Origin: Prochlorococcus sp. AG-355-J04
GTDB lineage: Bacteria > Cyanobacteriota > Cyanobacteriia > PCC-6307 > Cyanobiaceae
DNA length: 34,389 nucleotides
Assembly (NCBI GenBank): GCA_003280885.1
Contig: QCDN01000011.1
Span: 1-34,389 of the forward strand
Reading direction: 5' to 3'
Each line of letters begins with the position of its first letter. Within the stretch, counting starts at the first letter, position 1. Both the position numbers and the translations under genes were made by a program. Below the pieces are notes generated by a model, which had not been told where the DNA came from, ran no database searches, and saw only the letters and a list, made by a program, of their open reading frames with translations. Shown here piece after piece: positions 20,601-28,459 of this stretch.

Positions 20601-20849
20601 TGCGCTCATATCAACTGCAGGGTAAAAATTTGTCAATAAAGATTCGGTATATGTGGATATTGTCTTTAATTCATAAAGAGCACTTATTTTGTTTTTTATA
20701 GTTATTTGATCACGTAACCAATTCCCCAAAAAATAATTGGGGACTACTATTTCTAATTTCTCATTTATAGACGGAGGACATATTTTTAATTCCTCTGCTA
20801 ACAGCTCACTAATTACTTCAATTTTATTTGACTTATAAAGATTAAGCAA
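17667..20849 (-). CDS. recC: exodeoxyribonuclease V gamma subunit, RecC
   Basis: RecC holds the RecBCD complex together, splits the duplex and, in E. coli, recognises Chi. The assignment rests on the size of 1060 residues (1122 in E. coli), the position directly upstream of recB and recD, and recognisable segments: a ligand-like opening with VPNYFLGNWLRDQI, a helicase-like middle with ISCENIKYSDIAVVSPQ, HVIPHK-like IPHKVIFLIDMNSVYYP, and a C-terminal inactive nuclease-like region. No catalytic motifs are expected. Whether it recognises a Chi-like octamer is unknown. The coding region is very AT-rich. Its start is 17 bp after the ycf54 stop, so read-through from pdxJ-ycf54 is likely. Confidence 0.9.
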   Translation of the reverse strand: MLNLYKSNKIEVISELLAEELKICPPSINEKLEIVVPNYFLGNWLRDQITIKNKISALYELKTISTYTESLLTNFYPAVDMSAWNFESIKWAIIDSFEELNSFKESFPLRNWINKYLDNEKTIDGDIYNLTKKITNNFIDYLIFRPEMIAQWKRYEINSSNLFKNLNSDQFWQPILYKLLEEKISEKPSCLYMIEVIKNLRKIKNFPIKVPNQIYIFSDNNLSKLHINFYSELSKLTKVNLYLLSAGEDLWKRINCLEGELEFDDNESKLNLNNKNIEKIFGKFGANFQKLIDENIYIEGTNLKNNLIYIDPTNNFYHKKDIPLLNQIQKRLIDNNSNDFIVNERDDSILLCEHFNQNSQFEYLRNKIIEIIISCENIKYSDIAVVSPQTNLIKPYLRYIFNNELINGGKIPYFFIDEYNHDSSGIYEFLIDITELASEKITLEKIDYILSKKVTQNIFDFNITEKDEIIFLLTQAGFHWGLDDNERLGEEKNTLAWCIKRITLGLIYDKEVNLSTFNLKPFSYKNISLDLNKWVKILLHLKKYINLVRGSFSYSSWVEKIKFILKSVSDSNANFNLEISEINRILDNHAIPLIPDDPILLKVFREILISCINKAKYQSKSRFNKILVSDLENSRHIPHKVIFLIDMNSVYYPKLPKSENINLLKNKYHLGDPSVFEREKYAFLELLVACRDKFIVTWVKNDKDNKKLDVSFPIKELISFFDIFLNQGQRELIIKDSDLNKNEIIDLNKSNIVKSNYSLVEDINWNEKKSDIENYKLSELIYWFKTPQKYWLNKNNIYPKEIFIHHPDEEYVSNLQKSLLITKIIQQVEIDNHNIIDDLNELNINDLLAENGIIMPKNSIFTKEKEIKELLSSLSASLSQHKKINKIYVKLNANKEEFLIADDNVIELINAKLSLSRLTEAWIKLLFISSLNRNIKRTKVIFRTENNYKSQIIQSPGATESSLILEDYINIFKNYSEKCLPLPPESTYKYTEAKIKSKNEKKAFIDKWIGNKNFSKGERDNIEMKMCFGNEREADFFLGNNKFDQLSFRLYGPLIKALKK

Positions 20850-20866
20850 TTTACTGGAAATTTATA

Positions 20867-21184
20867 TTACTCAACTTTAAATGGATCCGTTATTTCTGCA
20901 TTAGGACATTCGAATTCCCCCACAGCAACAAATTCTAAACGCAGCTTTAAGAAAGTTATAAATTTTTTATCCGTCGATAAAATAGCCGCTGGAGGTGATG
21001 GAATCTTTGCTTTTAAATCAACAAATTGGGCGGCTTGCAAAAATGATGGATTTTTTAAAAGCCAGAAATCTATTTCTTTGTTGTTTTCTTTATAGTTTCT
21101 CATCCTTTCTTTCAAAATCTCCTCAATTGGTTCTTCAACTGTTAAAAACTTTTCACTTGCCGCTACGAAATAATATGTGGTCAT
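20867..21184 (-). CDS. ycf54: Ycf54, Mg-protoporphyrin IX monomethyl ester cyclase accessory protein
   Basis: Ycf54 (DUF2488) is needed for the oxygen-dependent cyclase that forms ring E of chlorophyll. The 105-residue protein shows the characteristic opening TTYYFVAASEKFLTVEEP, a central basic helix ERMRNY followed by DFWLLKNPSFLQ, and the PSPPAAILSTDKKFITFLKLRLEF stretch, all known in the family. Length matches (about 106). It lies eight bases after pdxJ and 17 bp before recC on the same strand, so a chlorophyll-synthesis gene shares a probable transcript with recombination genes. Confidence 0.93.
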   Translation of the reverse strand: MTTYYFVAASEKFLTVEEPIEEILKERMRNYKENNKEIDFWLLKNPSFLQAAQFVDLKAKIPSPPAAILSTDKKFITFLKLRLEFVAVGEFECPNAEITDPFKVE

Positions 21185-21192
21185 TTTGAAAT

Positions 21193-21909
21193 TTAATTTG
21201 ATGTGATAAGAGACTTCATTTCACGTACAGACTTTTCTAATCCTATCGCTAAAGCCCTTGCAACAATACTATGACCTATGTTTAACTCGTTCATATTGTT
21301 AATTGATGCAATTTTTTTAACATTATTATAATTAAGGCCATGACCGGCATTAACAACTAATCCAAGGTCATTTGCTAATTGTGTAGACTCTATAATCCTT
21401 TGGAGCTCTTTATACTGTTTAGATCCTGATAATTCTGCATATTTTCCAGTATGTAATTCTATAGAGTTAAACCCTATTTCTTTGGAATAATTTATCTGGT
21501 TACCAATAGGATCAATAAATGCACTTACTTCTATATTTGAATCTTTTAAATTTCCAACAAAATTCTTTAGGTATTTAACATTACTTTTCACATCTAATCC
21601 GCCTTCAGTAGTAACCTCCTCTCGTTTCTCTGGTACTAACGTTACATAATCAGGAATAATTTTTTTGGCAATTTCTAACATTTCTGGTGTAGCAGCCATT
21701 TCTAAGTTGAGTTTTGTTTTTATGGTCTCTTTCAACAGGAATACGTCACGATCTTGTATATGTCTTCTATCCTCTCTAAGATGAACTGTGATTGAATCAG
21801 CCCCACCTAATTCTGCTAAAAAAGCAAATTGCACAGGGTCCGGTTCTATAGTTTTCCTTGCTTGCCTTACATTTGCAATATGATCAATGTTTACTCCTAA
21901 AGTAGCCAT
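21193..21909 (-). CDS. pdxJ: pyridoxine 5'-phosphate synthase
   Basis: PdxJ condenses 1-deoxyxylulose 5-phosphate and 3-amino-2-oxopropyl phosphate into pyridoxine 5'-phosphate. The start [18 protein letters not shown] is the standard N-terminus of the family, so I place it at 21909, giving 238 residues. The frame is open for a further 46 codons upstream to 22047, but that extension runs into the divergent plsC gene and is hydrophobic junk unlike any PdxJ. Other features are the [16 protein letters not shown] segment (active-site His and Arg), the [15 protein letters not shown] segment with the catalytic Glu, and GHGLNY. A dyad CTAGA-CAA-TCTAG (21930-21942) lies 20 bp upstream. Confidence 0.95.
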   Translation of the reverse strand: MATLGVNIDHIANVRQARKTIEPDPVQFAFLAELGGADSITVHLREDRRHIQDRDVFLLKETIKTKLNLEMAATPEMLEIAKKIIPDYVTLVPEKREEVTTEGGLDVKSNVKYLKNFVGNLKDSNIEVSAFIDPIGNQINYSKEIGFNSIELHTGKYAELSGSKQYKELQRIIESTQLANDLGLVVNAGHGLNYNNVKKIASINNMNELNIGHSIVARALAIGLEKSVREMKSLITSN

Positions 21910-21994
21910 AATTTTTAAAAACTTAGTTTCTAGACAATCTAGTAACCGCCCAATGATAGCTAATAAAAAAATGCAAACACTTAAATTATTAATA

Positions 21995-22000
21995 TATAAT
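21995..22000 (+). promoter_or_regulatory. candidate -10 element for plsC
   Basis: The hexamer is a perfect TATAAT. No good -35 box lies 16-18 bp upstream. A start of transcription about 6-7 bases downstream would leave only a few bases before the TTG start of plsC at 22010, so either the message is nearly leaderless or translation begins further in. Confidence 0.4.
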
Positions 22001-22009
22001 AAATAGCAC

Positions 22010-22684
22010 TTGAAGAAAAAATCCTTAGATATCAGGCATAAAATCAACCCTGTATTGGGATTTATTGCAATGTTCGTTACTCAAGACATTGTATTAAGGT
22101 TATTTTTTAGAAAAAAGAAAATATTAAATAATGGTTTTTCGATTCCTCACGATTCTTCTATTATATTGGCCCCCACCCATAGATCAAGATGGGATGGATT
22201 AGTCCTTACTATGGCAATGGGTAGAAGAATAACCAGCAAGGATTGCAGGTTTATGGTCACTAAATCCGAAATGCGAGGAATACAAGGTTGGTTTTTAAAA
22301 AGACTTGGATGTTTTTCAATAAATCAATTATCTCCATCTTTTTCAGCCCTAAGATATGCGATTGATCTTATAGAAAAAAAAGAACAACTAGTTGTTTTTC
22401 CCGAAGGAAAAATTAATAAACATGGGAAAAAATTAGTTCTCAAAGAAGGACTTTATAGGTTAGCGAGATTAGCTACCAAAAAAACAACCTCCATTTTTAT
22501 TATTCCAATTGGAATTGCCTACAGCAAAGTGCCTCCAAACTTTAGAGGCGAATTTTGTTTATCCTTTGGAGAGCCAATCGCAATGAATGATTACTTAAAC
22601 TTTTCTATCGAAGAATTTAATATTTTTCTTAACGAAAACATGATTCAACAGGAAGAAAAAGCATTAAAAAATGTAGGTAGATGA
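22010..22684 (+). CDS. plsC: 1-acyl-sn-glycerol-3-phosphate acyltransferase
   Basis: The enzyme acylates lysophosphatidic acid to phosphatidic acid in membrane lipid synthesis. The HX4D catalytic motif is H57-D62 in THRSRWDG, and the substrate motif FPEGKIN is at 130-136. The length of 224 is typical. The start is TTG at 22010, with an alternative ATG at residue 21 (22070). The upstream stretch (NPVLGFIA) looks like real protein, so I keep the longer form. It is divergent from pdxJ with a 100-bp gap containing a perfect TATAAT, and is followed 43 bp later by the secreted helical-repeat gene. Confidence 0.9.
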   Translation: MKKKSLDIRHKINPVLGFIAMFVTQDIVLRLFFRKKKILNNGFSIPHDSSIILAPTHRSRWDGLVLTMAMGRRITSKDCRFMVTKSEMRGIQGWFLKRLGCFSINQLSPSFSALRYAIDLIEKKEQLVVFPEGKINKHGKKLVLKEGLYRLARLATKKTTSIFIIPIGIAYSKVPPNFRGEFCLSFGEPIAMNDYLNFSIEEFNIFLNENMIQQEEKALKNVGR

Positions 22685-22727
22685 ATCTACAATAAGTTAC
22701 TATTAATTTTAATTATCTATATATAAA

Positions 22728-23243
22728 ATGAAATTCTTAAAGTTAATACCGATTTTATTCATATTTTTTGGAAATTTCAAATATAAAAATATAGTTCATG
22801 CAGAAATCAAAAAACCGGAAGATTTTAAAGTACTTTCATTTGATAGTAAAAAGCTTTCAATCTCAAACGTAGAATATTTCATAAAGCAAGGCGATAAATA
22901 CATCAATAACGAGGATTTTGATAAAGCAAAGGTTTATTATCTAGATGCTAGAAAACTAGCAAAGCAGCTTGCTTCTTTTTATTCCGATCTAAATTCATCC
23001 TTCAAAGGAATTGATGCGAGAATACCAAATGAAATGCAAAGTAAAGGTAAGCAAATATTAAAAATCTTGGCAGAATCAAACGAGAGATTAGCCTCTATGT
23101 ATATAAAAACGGAAGAACCTGAAGTTGCTGTACCCTTACTTGTTGAAACTATTAGAATAATGTCTCCTAATAGCCAAGAAGGTAAAAAAGCTTATGAAAG
23201 ATTGATCCAACTTGGATTTGTTGAGACAAAATTCAAAGGGTAA
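22728..23243 (+). CDS. secreted helical (TPR-like) conserved hypothetical protein
   Basis: The 171-residue protein has an N-terminal hydrophobic segment (about 3-17) ending near HAEIKKP, which looks like a signal peptide cleaved around residue 26. The mature part is helical, and the segment at about 56-78 (GDKYINNEDFDKAKVYYLDARKLA, shown in part) has the small-residue and aromatic spacing of a tetratricopeptide repeat. A second repeat-like segment lies at about 130-165. I do not know its function. It starts 43 bp after plsC and ends 12 bp before bolA, so it is probably co-transcribed. Confidence 0.8.
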   Translation: MKFLKLIPILFIFFGNFKYKNIVHAEIKKPEDFKVLSFDSKKLSISNVEYFIKQGDKYINNEDFDKAKVYYLDARKLAKQLASFYSDLNSSFKGIDARIPNEMQSKGKQILKILAESNERLASMYIKTEEPEVAVPLLVETIRIMSPNSQEGKKAYERLIQLGFVETKFKG

Positions 23244-23255
23244 TTAAAATTTATT

Positions 23256-23486
23256 ATGATTACTAAAGCTGAAGTGATTAATTTAATCACAAAGAAATTA
23301 CCAACTTCCCAAGTTTTTGTTGAAAGCCTTAAGGGGAATGATCATTTGCAAGTAACTGTAATTGCATCTGAATTTAATGGTTTATCATTAGTTAAACAAC
23401 ACCAACTAGTTTATTCTGCTTTGAAAGAAGAATTAGCTTCAGAAGCTATCCATGCACTGGCATTAAAAACAGAAACACCAAATTGA
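23256..23486 (+). CDS. bolA: BolA family protein
   Basis: BolA proteins bind CGFS-type glutaredoxins and share a 2Fe-2S cluster, acting in iron sensing or Fe-S trafficking. At 76 residues this is the short form. The family core is clear: the LKGNDHLQVTVIASEFNGLS segment (about 25-44), the helix VKQHQLVYSALKEEL (about 46-60) and IHALALKT at 65-72, with the conserved cluster-ligand type histidine at 66. It lies three bases before the monothiol glutaredoxin gene, which strongly supports the functional pairing. Confidence 0.93.
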   Translation: MITKAEVINLITKKLPTSQVFVESLKGNDHLQVTVIASEFNGLSLVKQHQLVYSALKEELASEAIHALALKTETPN

Positions 23487-23489
23487 ATT

Positions 23490-23813
23490 ATGGACAACCT
23501 AACAAAAGATAAAATACAAAAACTGATTGATTCTAATCCATTAATGGTTTTCATGAAAGGGACAAAATTAATGCCTCAATGTGGTTTTTCCAATAATGTA
23601 GTTCAAATACTTAATTCCCTTGGGGTAGAATTTAGTACTTTTGATGTTTTAAGTGATTTTGCTATACGGGAAGGTATAAAAGAATATTCAGATTGGCCGA
23701 CAATTCCTCAAGTTTATTTAAAAGGAGAATTTCTTGGTGGATCAGACATTCTTATTGAGATGTACAACTCAGGATCTCTTAAAGAAAAAATAGAAATTGA
23801 ATTAGCGTCTTAA
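23490..23813 (+). CDS. grxD: monothiol CGFS glutaredoxin (Grx4/GrxD type)
   Basis: This small cytoplasmic protein carries a glutathione-coordinated 2Fe-2S cluster and delivers or senses iron. The active-site CGFS is at 31-34 with the preceding [10 protein letters not shown] stretch. The family features [19 protein letters not shown] follow at about 70-88 and provide the glutathione-binding TIP and GG-S-D residues. The length of 107 is normal. It lies three bases after bolA and probably ends the plsC-to-grx unit. Only a weak AT hairpin is found downstream (23841-23856 region), not a convincing terminator. Confidence 0.95.
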   Translation: MDNLTKDKIQKLIDSNPLMVFMKGTKLMPQCGFSNNVVQILNSLGVEFSTFDVLSDFAIREGIKEYSDWPTIPQVYLKGEFLGGSDILIEMYNSGSLKEKIEIELAS

Positions 23814-23861
23814 AACATTTAGTAAGTATAAATACTGAATTGATTAATAAAAATTAATATT

Positions 23862-24131
23862 TTAAATTCTTTTTTTGTCAAAAAAACCTTTATTTCCATC
23901 TCCCTCTGGATCGATAAAACTTGATGGATCTAAAATCCATCTTTCAATTAATCTTTCTAATTTCTCTTGGTCCTTTTGCTCTAAACTATTGCAATTCCTT
24001 AAGGCTTGGAGATATCCATCACTATATAATTTAAGGTCAGATGGCGTATGAAAACGAGTAACTAAGTCTTGGCAACTATCGCAAATTGATTGAAAATGAC
24101 GAATTGCTTTAGGATTTTCAAATGATGTCAT
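23862..24131 (-). CDS. small conserved hypothetical protein
   Basis: This 89-residue soluble protein has no signal peptide or membrane segment. It is mostly helical, with two cysteines (C17, C20) in DSCQDL and a third near 47 in RNCNSL, and a C-terminal conserved-looking WILDPSSFIDPEGDG. It resembles a small protein family found widely in cyanobacteria (possibly DUF6761, from memory and uncertain). It is convergent with the glutaredoxin gene and divergent from the response regulator, 86 bp away, and stands alone on its strand. The function is unknown. Confidence 0.75.
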   Translation of the reverse strand: MTSFENPKAIRHFQSICDSCQDLVTRFHTPSDLKLYSDGYLQALRNCNSLEQKDQEKLERLIERWILDPSSFIDPEGDGNKGFFDKKRI

Positions 24132-24217
24132 AATTCGATAGATTCTGTTTTTTAATTAGCATTTGTTATACCTTATTAAGGATGTTTAAAAATTGCCTGG
24201 CCAAACAGTAATTAAGA

Positions 24218-24955
24218 ATGCAATCAACTGAGCAAATCTTAGCTTCAACTCCTGGCAGTTCACAATTGCCTACGAGCTCTCAAACTCCCGCAAGAGTTCT
24301 AGTTGTTGAACCTCACCCCACACTAAGAACGGTCCTTGTACAAAGGCTTCGCCAAGATGGCCATTTAGCTGCAGCAGTAGGTACAGCCGCAGAAGCTGTT
24401 GACTTATGCAGAGAACAATCACCTGACCTATTAGTTAGCGCAGAAATCCTTGAGCAGAATACTGCGATGAGACTAGCCCAACAATTAGGGTCTTCAGTCA
24501 TAGTTTTGACTGCAAGATCAGGCGTTGAAGCATTAGTAAATCTATTAGATGAAGGGGCAGATGATGTGCTCAGAAAACCTTTTGGACTCGAAGAGCTTGC
24601 AGCACGATGTAGAACACTCTTAAAAAGGGGAAGGATAGGATTACAAGAAAAAGTTGAGGTTGGACCTTTAGAGGTTCATCTTCTTTTAAGACAAGTTACT
24701 CTCAGCGAGAAGCCTGTAGAATTAAGCCCTAGGGAATTTGCACTGCTTTGCGCTCTTTTGATGCCACCTGGTATGGTAAGGAGTCGTCAAGAGCTCTTAA
24801 GGATGGCTTGGCCTCCCTTCAGCGGAGGTCCTAGGTCTGTAGATACTCAAGTGTTAACTTTGCGAAGAAAATTAGAACAGGCTGGATTGGGAGAAGGTGG
24901 AGGAATAACCACTGTTAGACAGCAAGGTTATCGATTCAGTATTGATAATATTTAA
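24218..24955 (+). CDS. OmpR-family response regulator with a degenerate receiver
   Basis: The 245-residue protein has a Ser/Thr/Pro-rich N-terminal tail (about 1-24), a receiver-like domain (25-138) and an OmpR-type winged-helix DNA-binding domain (about 148-243, with SPREFALLCALL, SVDTQVLTLRRKLE and TTVRQQGYRF). In the receiver the acidic pair, normally DD, is E31-P32, and the phosphoacceptor Asp is replaced by Ala at about 75 (DLLVSAE). The conserved Thr98 and Lys120 remain. It should therefore not work as a normal phospho-switch. GC is higher than its neighbours (roughly 42-48% in lines I counted). Its 3' end overlaps the convergent membrane-protein gene by 20 bp. I do not assign a name; it is not typical RpaA, RpaB or PhoB. 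Confidence 0.9.
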   Translation: MQSTEQILASTPGSSQLPTSSQTPARVLVVEPHPTLRTVLVQRLRQDGHLAAAVGTAAEAVDLCREQSPDLLVSAEILEQNTAMRLAQQLGSSVIVLTARSGVEALVNLLDEGADDVLRKPFGLEELAARCRTLLKRGRIGLQEKVEVGPLEVHLLLRQVTLSEKPVELSPREFALLCALLMPPGMVRSRQELLRMAWPPFSGGPRSVDTQVLTLRRKLEQAGLGEGGGITTVRQQGYRFSIDNI

Positions 24956-25457
24956 TTAGAAAAGTAAAAATTTCACCTACAATCATTAAAACTGATAAAA
25001 ACGTAAGTAATTTATAAGTCCATAGTGGCGATATGTAAGATATTTCAGTAACAGCAATGCTGGTATTCTTTGAAATAATTAATACAAATTTTTCAAAATT
25101 TTCCAATCTTTGTGGGACAAGAAAATTGTCTCCTTGATAAGTATTAAAGTAATAAACTTTACTACCTTGACTAGTTGGTAAAGATTTGATTAGCTTAATA
25201 TCTTTCCATGAAATCTCCCAATTTTTTTTTCCTAAGGTTTTGGAAATAAAGCTAGTCTTATATGAAATTTTATTATTACAAGTTTCTACATAATCACTTG
25301 TGATATCGACTATTAAATAAAGGCCCAAGACGAATATAATAATAGAAGGTATCTTTAATCTATCAATCGAGATAAATGGGATAGGAATTGTAAGCGCTAG
25401 ATATAAAGAAACTAACGAACTTTTTACATAAAAAAGAGTTTTAAACTTTTCTATCAT
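24936..25457 (-). CDS. membrane hypothetical protein with PH-like domain
   Basis: The 173-residue protein has hydrophobic segments at about 11-29, 35-52 and 146-167, with a soluble stretch between (about 53-145). The soluble part reads like a bacterial PH-like domain: an early KISYKTSF strand, then the WEISWKDIKLIKSLP turn followed by short strands (KVYYFNTYQG, NFLVPQRL) and a final helix. That is judged by eye only. It overlaps the regulator gene by 20 bp at the 3' ends and starts 15 bp after the crtH stop, so it is probably co-transcribed with crtH. Confidence 0.78.
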   Translation of the reverse strand: MIEKFKTLFYVKSSLVSLYLALTIPIPFISIDRLKIPSIIIFVLGLYLIVDITSDYVETCNNKISYKTSFISKTLGKKNWEISWKDIKLIKSLPTSQGSKVYYFNTYQGDNFLVPQRLENFEKFVLIISKNTSIAVTEISYISPLWTYKLLTFLSVLMIVGEIFTFLIKYYQY

Positions 25458-25472
25458 TTCAAAGATAAACGT

Positions 25473-27017
25473 TTAGTCTGGCAATTTAGAACTGTTTAAA
25501 TTTAACTTTGCACCTATTTTGTGAGCGCATGCGTATCCACTAAAAGCAACAGCATTTAGACCTTGGCCAGGGAAGCATGAATCCCCTACACAATAAAGGT
25601 TTTGAATTTTTGTAGTATTGAAAGGCATTGGCAAAAGTCCAAGCAACTTTTTACTGGGAATTGGTCCATAACTACCTTCATATCTTCCAAGAAACTTTTT
25701 ATGAGTTTTGGGAGTACCTATTTCTTTATGATCAATATTTTGCTCAAGATTAGGAATAATAGTTGATATTTTTTCAACAATAAAAGAAAAATATTTATCT
25801 TTCTTTTGCAAATATTCTTTCCTAGATAGGCCTTCCCATTCCCTCATCGATGAAGGAGTAAATGCATGTACGATATGTTTACCTTCTGGAGCCAAAGACG
25901 AGTCAAGCAAAGTAGGAATAGAAATAAAAATAACTCCCTTTTCGCTTTCTAGTTCATCCCAATTTTCAACGATTATATGATGACAATTAAAATTTTCGGA
26001 TATTAGATTTTTTTCTACTCCAAGGTGAATCGAAACAAAAGAAGGTGAGGGTTTATAAGTTTCTGACCACTTATATTCACTTTTTGGCACGTTTTTACTA
26101 GAAATTAATCCTTTAGTATTATCTTTTAATCCAAATGTATCCCATCTAGTGGAGTTGGATACAATAATATTTGAATATATCTCTTCCCCATTTGAGAGCT
26201 TAACTCCTACCGCTTTCTCATTCTTTAAGAGAATTTCAGTCACATTGGCTTTATATCTAACTTTTCCTCCTAATTTTTCAATACCAGAAACAAACTTCTC
26301 TGCTATCGTACCAACACCCCCTTTAGGATAATTTATACCCCCAGCATGCCTATCAGTAAATACCATTCCCGCATTAATCATAGGGGTTTTTTGAGCTGGC
26401 ATTACAGACCAACAAAAACATTCGATATCGATGAATTTTAAGAGCTCAGGATCCTTAATAAACTTTCTGGCGACATCTCCGGCATTTACAGGCAACCATC
26501 TAGCTAAGCCTAAGCAAGATAAAGGAGATTTAAAGAAAACTTTAAAAAGATAACCTAGATCCTCTATTGATAAAAGAGGCATTGAATCAAGACATTTAAA
26601 TACATTTGCACAGGTATCGTAAAATTTTTTGATACCTTTTTTTTCTTTAGGGAAATTCGCTGATAATTTATTTATGAATTGATCATAATTTTTATCTACA
26701 GAAATATTAAAGTTATTTGGGAGGTGATATTCCAATTGCACTGGATCAGGAATAGTTTCACATTTTTCATTAACATCTTTTAGTGCTCGAGTTAATAAAT
26801 TGGTATAACCTTTATCTCCAAATCCAAATATCATTGAAGCTCCGACATCAAAGGTATAACCTTTTCTCTTGAATGAGCCGCCACTTCCACCTGGAATAAT
26901 ATATTTCTCAAGGACCAAAACTTTTGCACCTTTGGCAGCTAGTTGTGATGCGGTTACTAAGCCTCCTATTCCTGAGCCAATAATAATTGCATCGAAATTG
27001 TCCTTATTAAATTCCAT
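25473..27017 (-). CDS. crtH: carotene cis-trans isomerase CrtH (CRTISO)
   Basis: The FAD enzyme converts poly-cis-lycopene from the cyanobacterial desaturase pathway to all-trans-lycopene. The dinucleotide-binding motif GSGIGG is at 14-19 (III-GSGIGGLVTA), with the matching ALEK-type LVLEKY near 34 and the GGSGGSFKRKGYTFDVGAS stretch at 43-61. The C-terminal FAD motif (LYCVGDSCFPGQGLNAVAFSG in family terms; key residues GDS and PGQG near 480-490) is present. The 514-residue length fits CrtH; related CrtI-type desaturases are possible on family grounds, but the cyanobacterial context favours CrtH. It is 23 bp after trmFO. Confidence 0.9.
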   Translation of the reverse strand: MEFNKDNFDAIIIGSGIGGLVTASQLAAKGAKVLVLEKYIIPGGSGGSFKRKGYTFDVGASMIFGFGDKGYTNLLTRALKDVNEKCETIPDPVQLEYHLPNNFNISVDKNYDQFINKLSANFPKEKKGIKKFYDTCANVFKCLDSMPLLSIEDLGYLFKVFFKSPLSCLGLARWLPVNAGDVARKFIKDPELLKFIDIECFCWSVMPAQKTPMINAGMVFTDRHAGGINYPKGGVGTIAEKFVSGIEKLGGKVRYKANVTEILLKNEKAVGVKLSNGEEIYSNIIVSNSTRWDTFGLKDNTKGLISSKNVPKSEYKWSETYKPSPSFVSIHLGVEKNLISENFNCHHIIVENWDELESEKGVIFISIPTLLDSSLAPEGKHIVHAFTPSSMREWEGLSRKEYLQKKDKYFSFIVEKISTIIPNLEQNIDHKEIGTPKTHKKFLGRYEGSYGPIPSKKLLGLLPMPFNTTKIQNLYCVGDSCFPGQGLNAVAFSGYACAHKIGAKLNLNSSKLPD

Positions 27018-27040
27018 TTGTGGATCTTTGATAATTAATC

Positions 27041-28453
27041 TTAGTAAATTTTGTGAAGTAAGTGGTCTTTTTCAAAACAAATATCTAGTGTTTTTTTAAA
27101 GTTTTTCAAGGTTTCTGTAGATCTTTCTTGATAAGCTTTGTATCTCAATCTTTTATCTTTTATTCTATTAGTTAGTTCAGGAACCAAACCAAATGAAGCA
27201 GGCATTGGTTGGAATTTATTCCTTTTCTGATTAGATAATATTTGATTTTCATTACTAATAAAATTTATAAGGGAACCAATCATAGATTCCCTAGGAAAAC
27301 ATACTGTTTTTTTACCCTTGGCTAATAAGGATGCATTTATTCCTGCAAGCAAACCCCCTGCAGCTGCTGCTGCATAACCTTCCGTCCCCGTTATTTGACC
27401 GGCAGCAAAAAGATTTTCTCTTTTCATAAATTGCAATGTCGGTAAAAGTAATTTTGGAGATTCTAAAAAAGTATTTCTATGCATTACTCCAAAACGAACA
27501 AACTCAGCCTTTTCTAAACCAGGAATCATCCTAAATATTCTTTTTTGCTCTGACCATTTGAGGTTAGTTTGGAAACCTACCATATTTAGTAATTTCCCCT
27601 CTAAATCTTCTTTCCTTAATTGGACAACTGCATGAGGTCTCTTTTTCAATCTATTTTCCCTATCAAATAAATCTCCCCACTTTGGATTCCACAACCCGAT
27701 AGATTTCAAGGGTCCATATCTCATTGTATCAACTCCTCTTCTTGCAATTTCTTCAATTGGTAGGCAAGCTTCAAAGAAATTAGCTGATTCTTTCTCAAAG
27801 TCTTTTAAATTTGCTTGTTCTCCTTCTATTAGTTCATTTCTTAAATGGATATAGTCATTTTTATCCATAGGACAATTAAGGTATGCCGGATCTCCTTTGT
27901 CGTATCTACTAGCTTTAAATACAATCTCTTGATCAATAGTATCTCCATAAATAATGGGGCTAGCAGCATCAAAAAAATGACATTCATCGATACCTGTAAA
28001 AGCTTGAATTTTATATGACAACTCATCAGCCGTTAATGGACCAGTTGCGAGGATCGTTATATTTTCTTTGCTTGGGAGATCTAATTGTTCAAATCTCTTA
28101 ATTTCAATTAAAGGATGATTAGATAAAGCTTCAGTTAGAGCGATACTAAATTTGGATCTATCAACCGCCAAAGCACCTCCAGCTGGAACTGCAAATTTGT
28201 CTGCTGTATGGACTATTAATGACTTAAAAAATCTAAGTTCTTTTTGCAATAAACCTGCAGCTCTGTCAGGACTAAAAGCTCCAAAACTATTACTACAAAC
28301 CAATTCCCCAAATTCACCCGTATGATGAGCTGGAGTTGACTTGAGAGGTCTCATTTCAACTAATTTAACTGGCACTCCAGCATTGGCAACTTGCCAAGCA
28401 GCTTCAGACCCTGCGAGACCAGCTCCAATAACTATTACTTCTTTATCTATCAA
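27041..28453 (-). CDS. trmFO: methylenetetrahydrofolate-tRNA-(uracil-54-C5)-methyltransferase
   Basis: TrmFO makes ribothymidine at position 54 of the tRNA T-loop using folate and FAD. The FAD motif GAGLAG is at 10-15 ([16 protein letters not shown]), and typical segments follow: VEMRP near 33-37, [16 protein letters not shown] near 43-58, the LATGPLT segment and the C-terminal [16 protein letters not shown]. The 470-residue length is normal. Its start codon is seven bases from the psbY stop on the same strand, and crtH follows after 23 bp, so psbY-trmFO-crtH-membrane protein may be one transcript. Confidence 0.96.
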   Translation of the reverse strand: MIDKEVIVIGAGLAGSEAAWQVANAGVPVKLVEMRPLKSTPAHHTGEFGELVCSNSFGAFSPDRAAGLLQKELRFFKSLIVHTADKFAVPAGGALAVDRSKFSIALTEALSNHPLIEIKRFEQLDLPSKENITILATGPLTADELSYKIQAFTGIDECHFFDAASPIIYGDTIDQEIVFKASRYDKGDPAYLNCPMDKNDYIHLRNELIEGEQANLKDFEKESANFFEACLPIEEIARRGVDTMRYGPLKSIGLWNPKWGDLFDRENRLKKRPHAVVQLRKEDLEGKLLNMVGFQTNLKWSEQKRIFRMIPGLEKAEFVRFGVMHRNTFLESPKLLLPTLQFMKRENLFAAGQITGTEGYAAAAAGGLLAGINASLLAKGKKTVCFPRESMIGSLINFISNENQILSNQKRNKFQPMPASFGLVPELTNRIKDKRLRYKAYQERSTETLKNFKKTLDICFEKDHLLHKIY

Positions 28454-28459
28454 ATTGGA

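Noticed and set aside
21910..22047. Upstream extension of pdxJ by 46 codons
   Set aside because: The added part is hydrophobic and unlike any PdxJ N-terminus, overlaps plsC, and the standard [10 protein letters not shown] start is at 21909.
23814..23861. Possible bidirectional terminator between grxD and the small minus-strand gene
   Set aside because: The only stem is TTAAT/ATTAA with a short AT loop, too weak to call despite nearby T and A runs.
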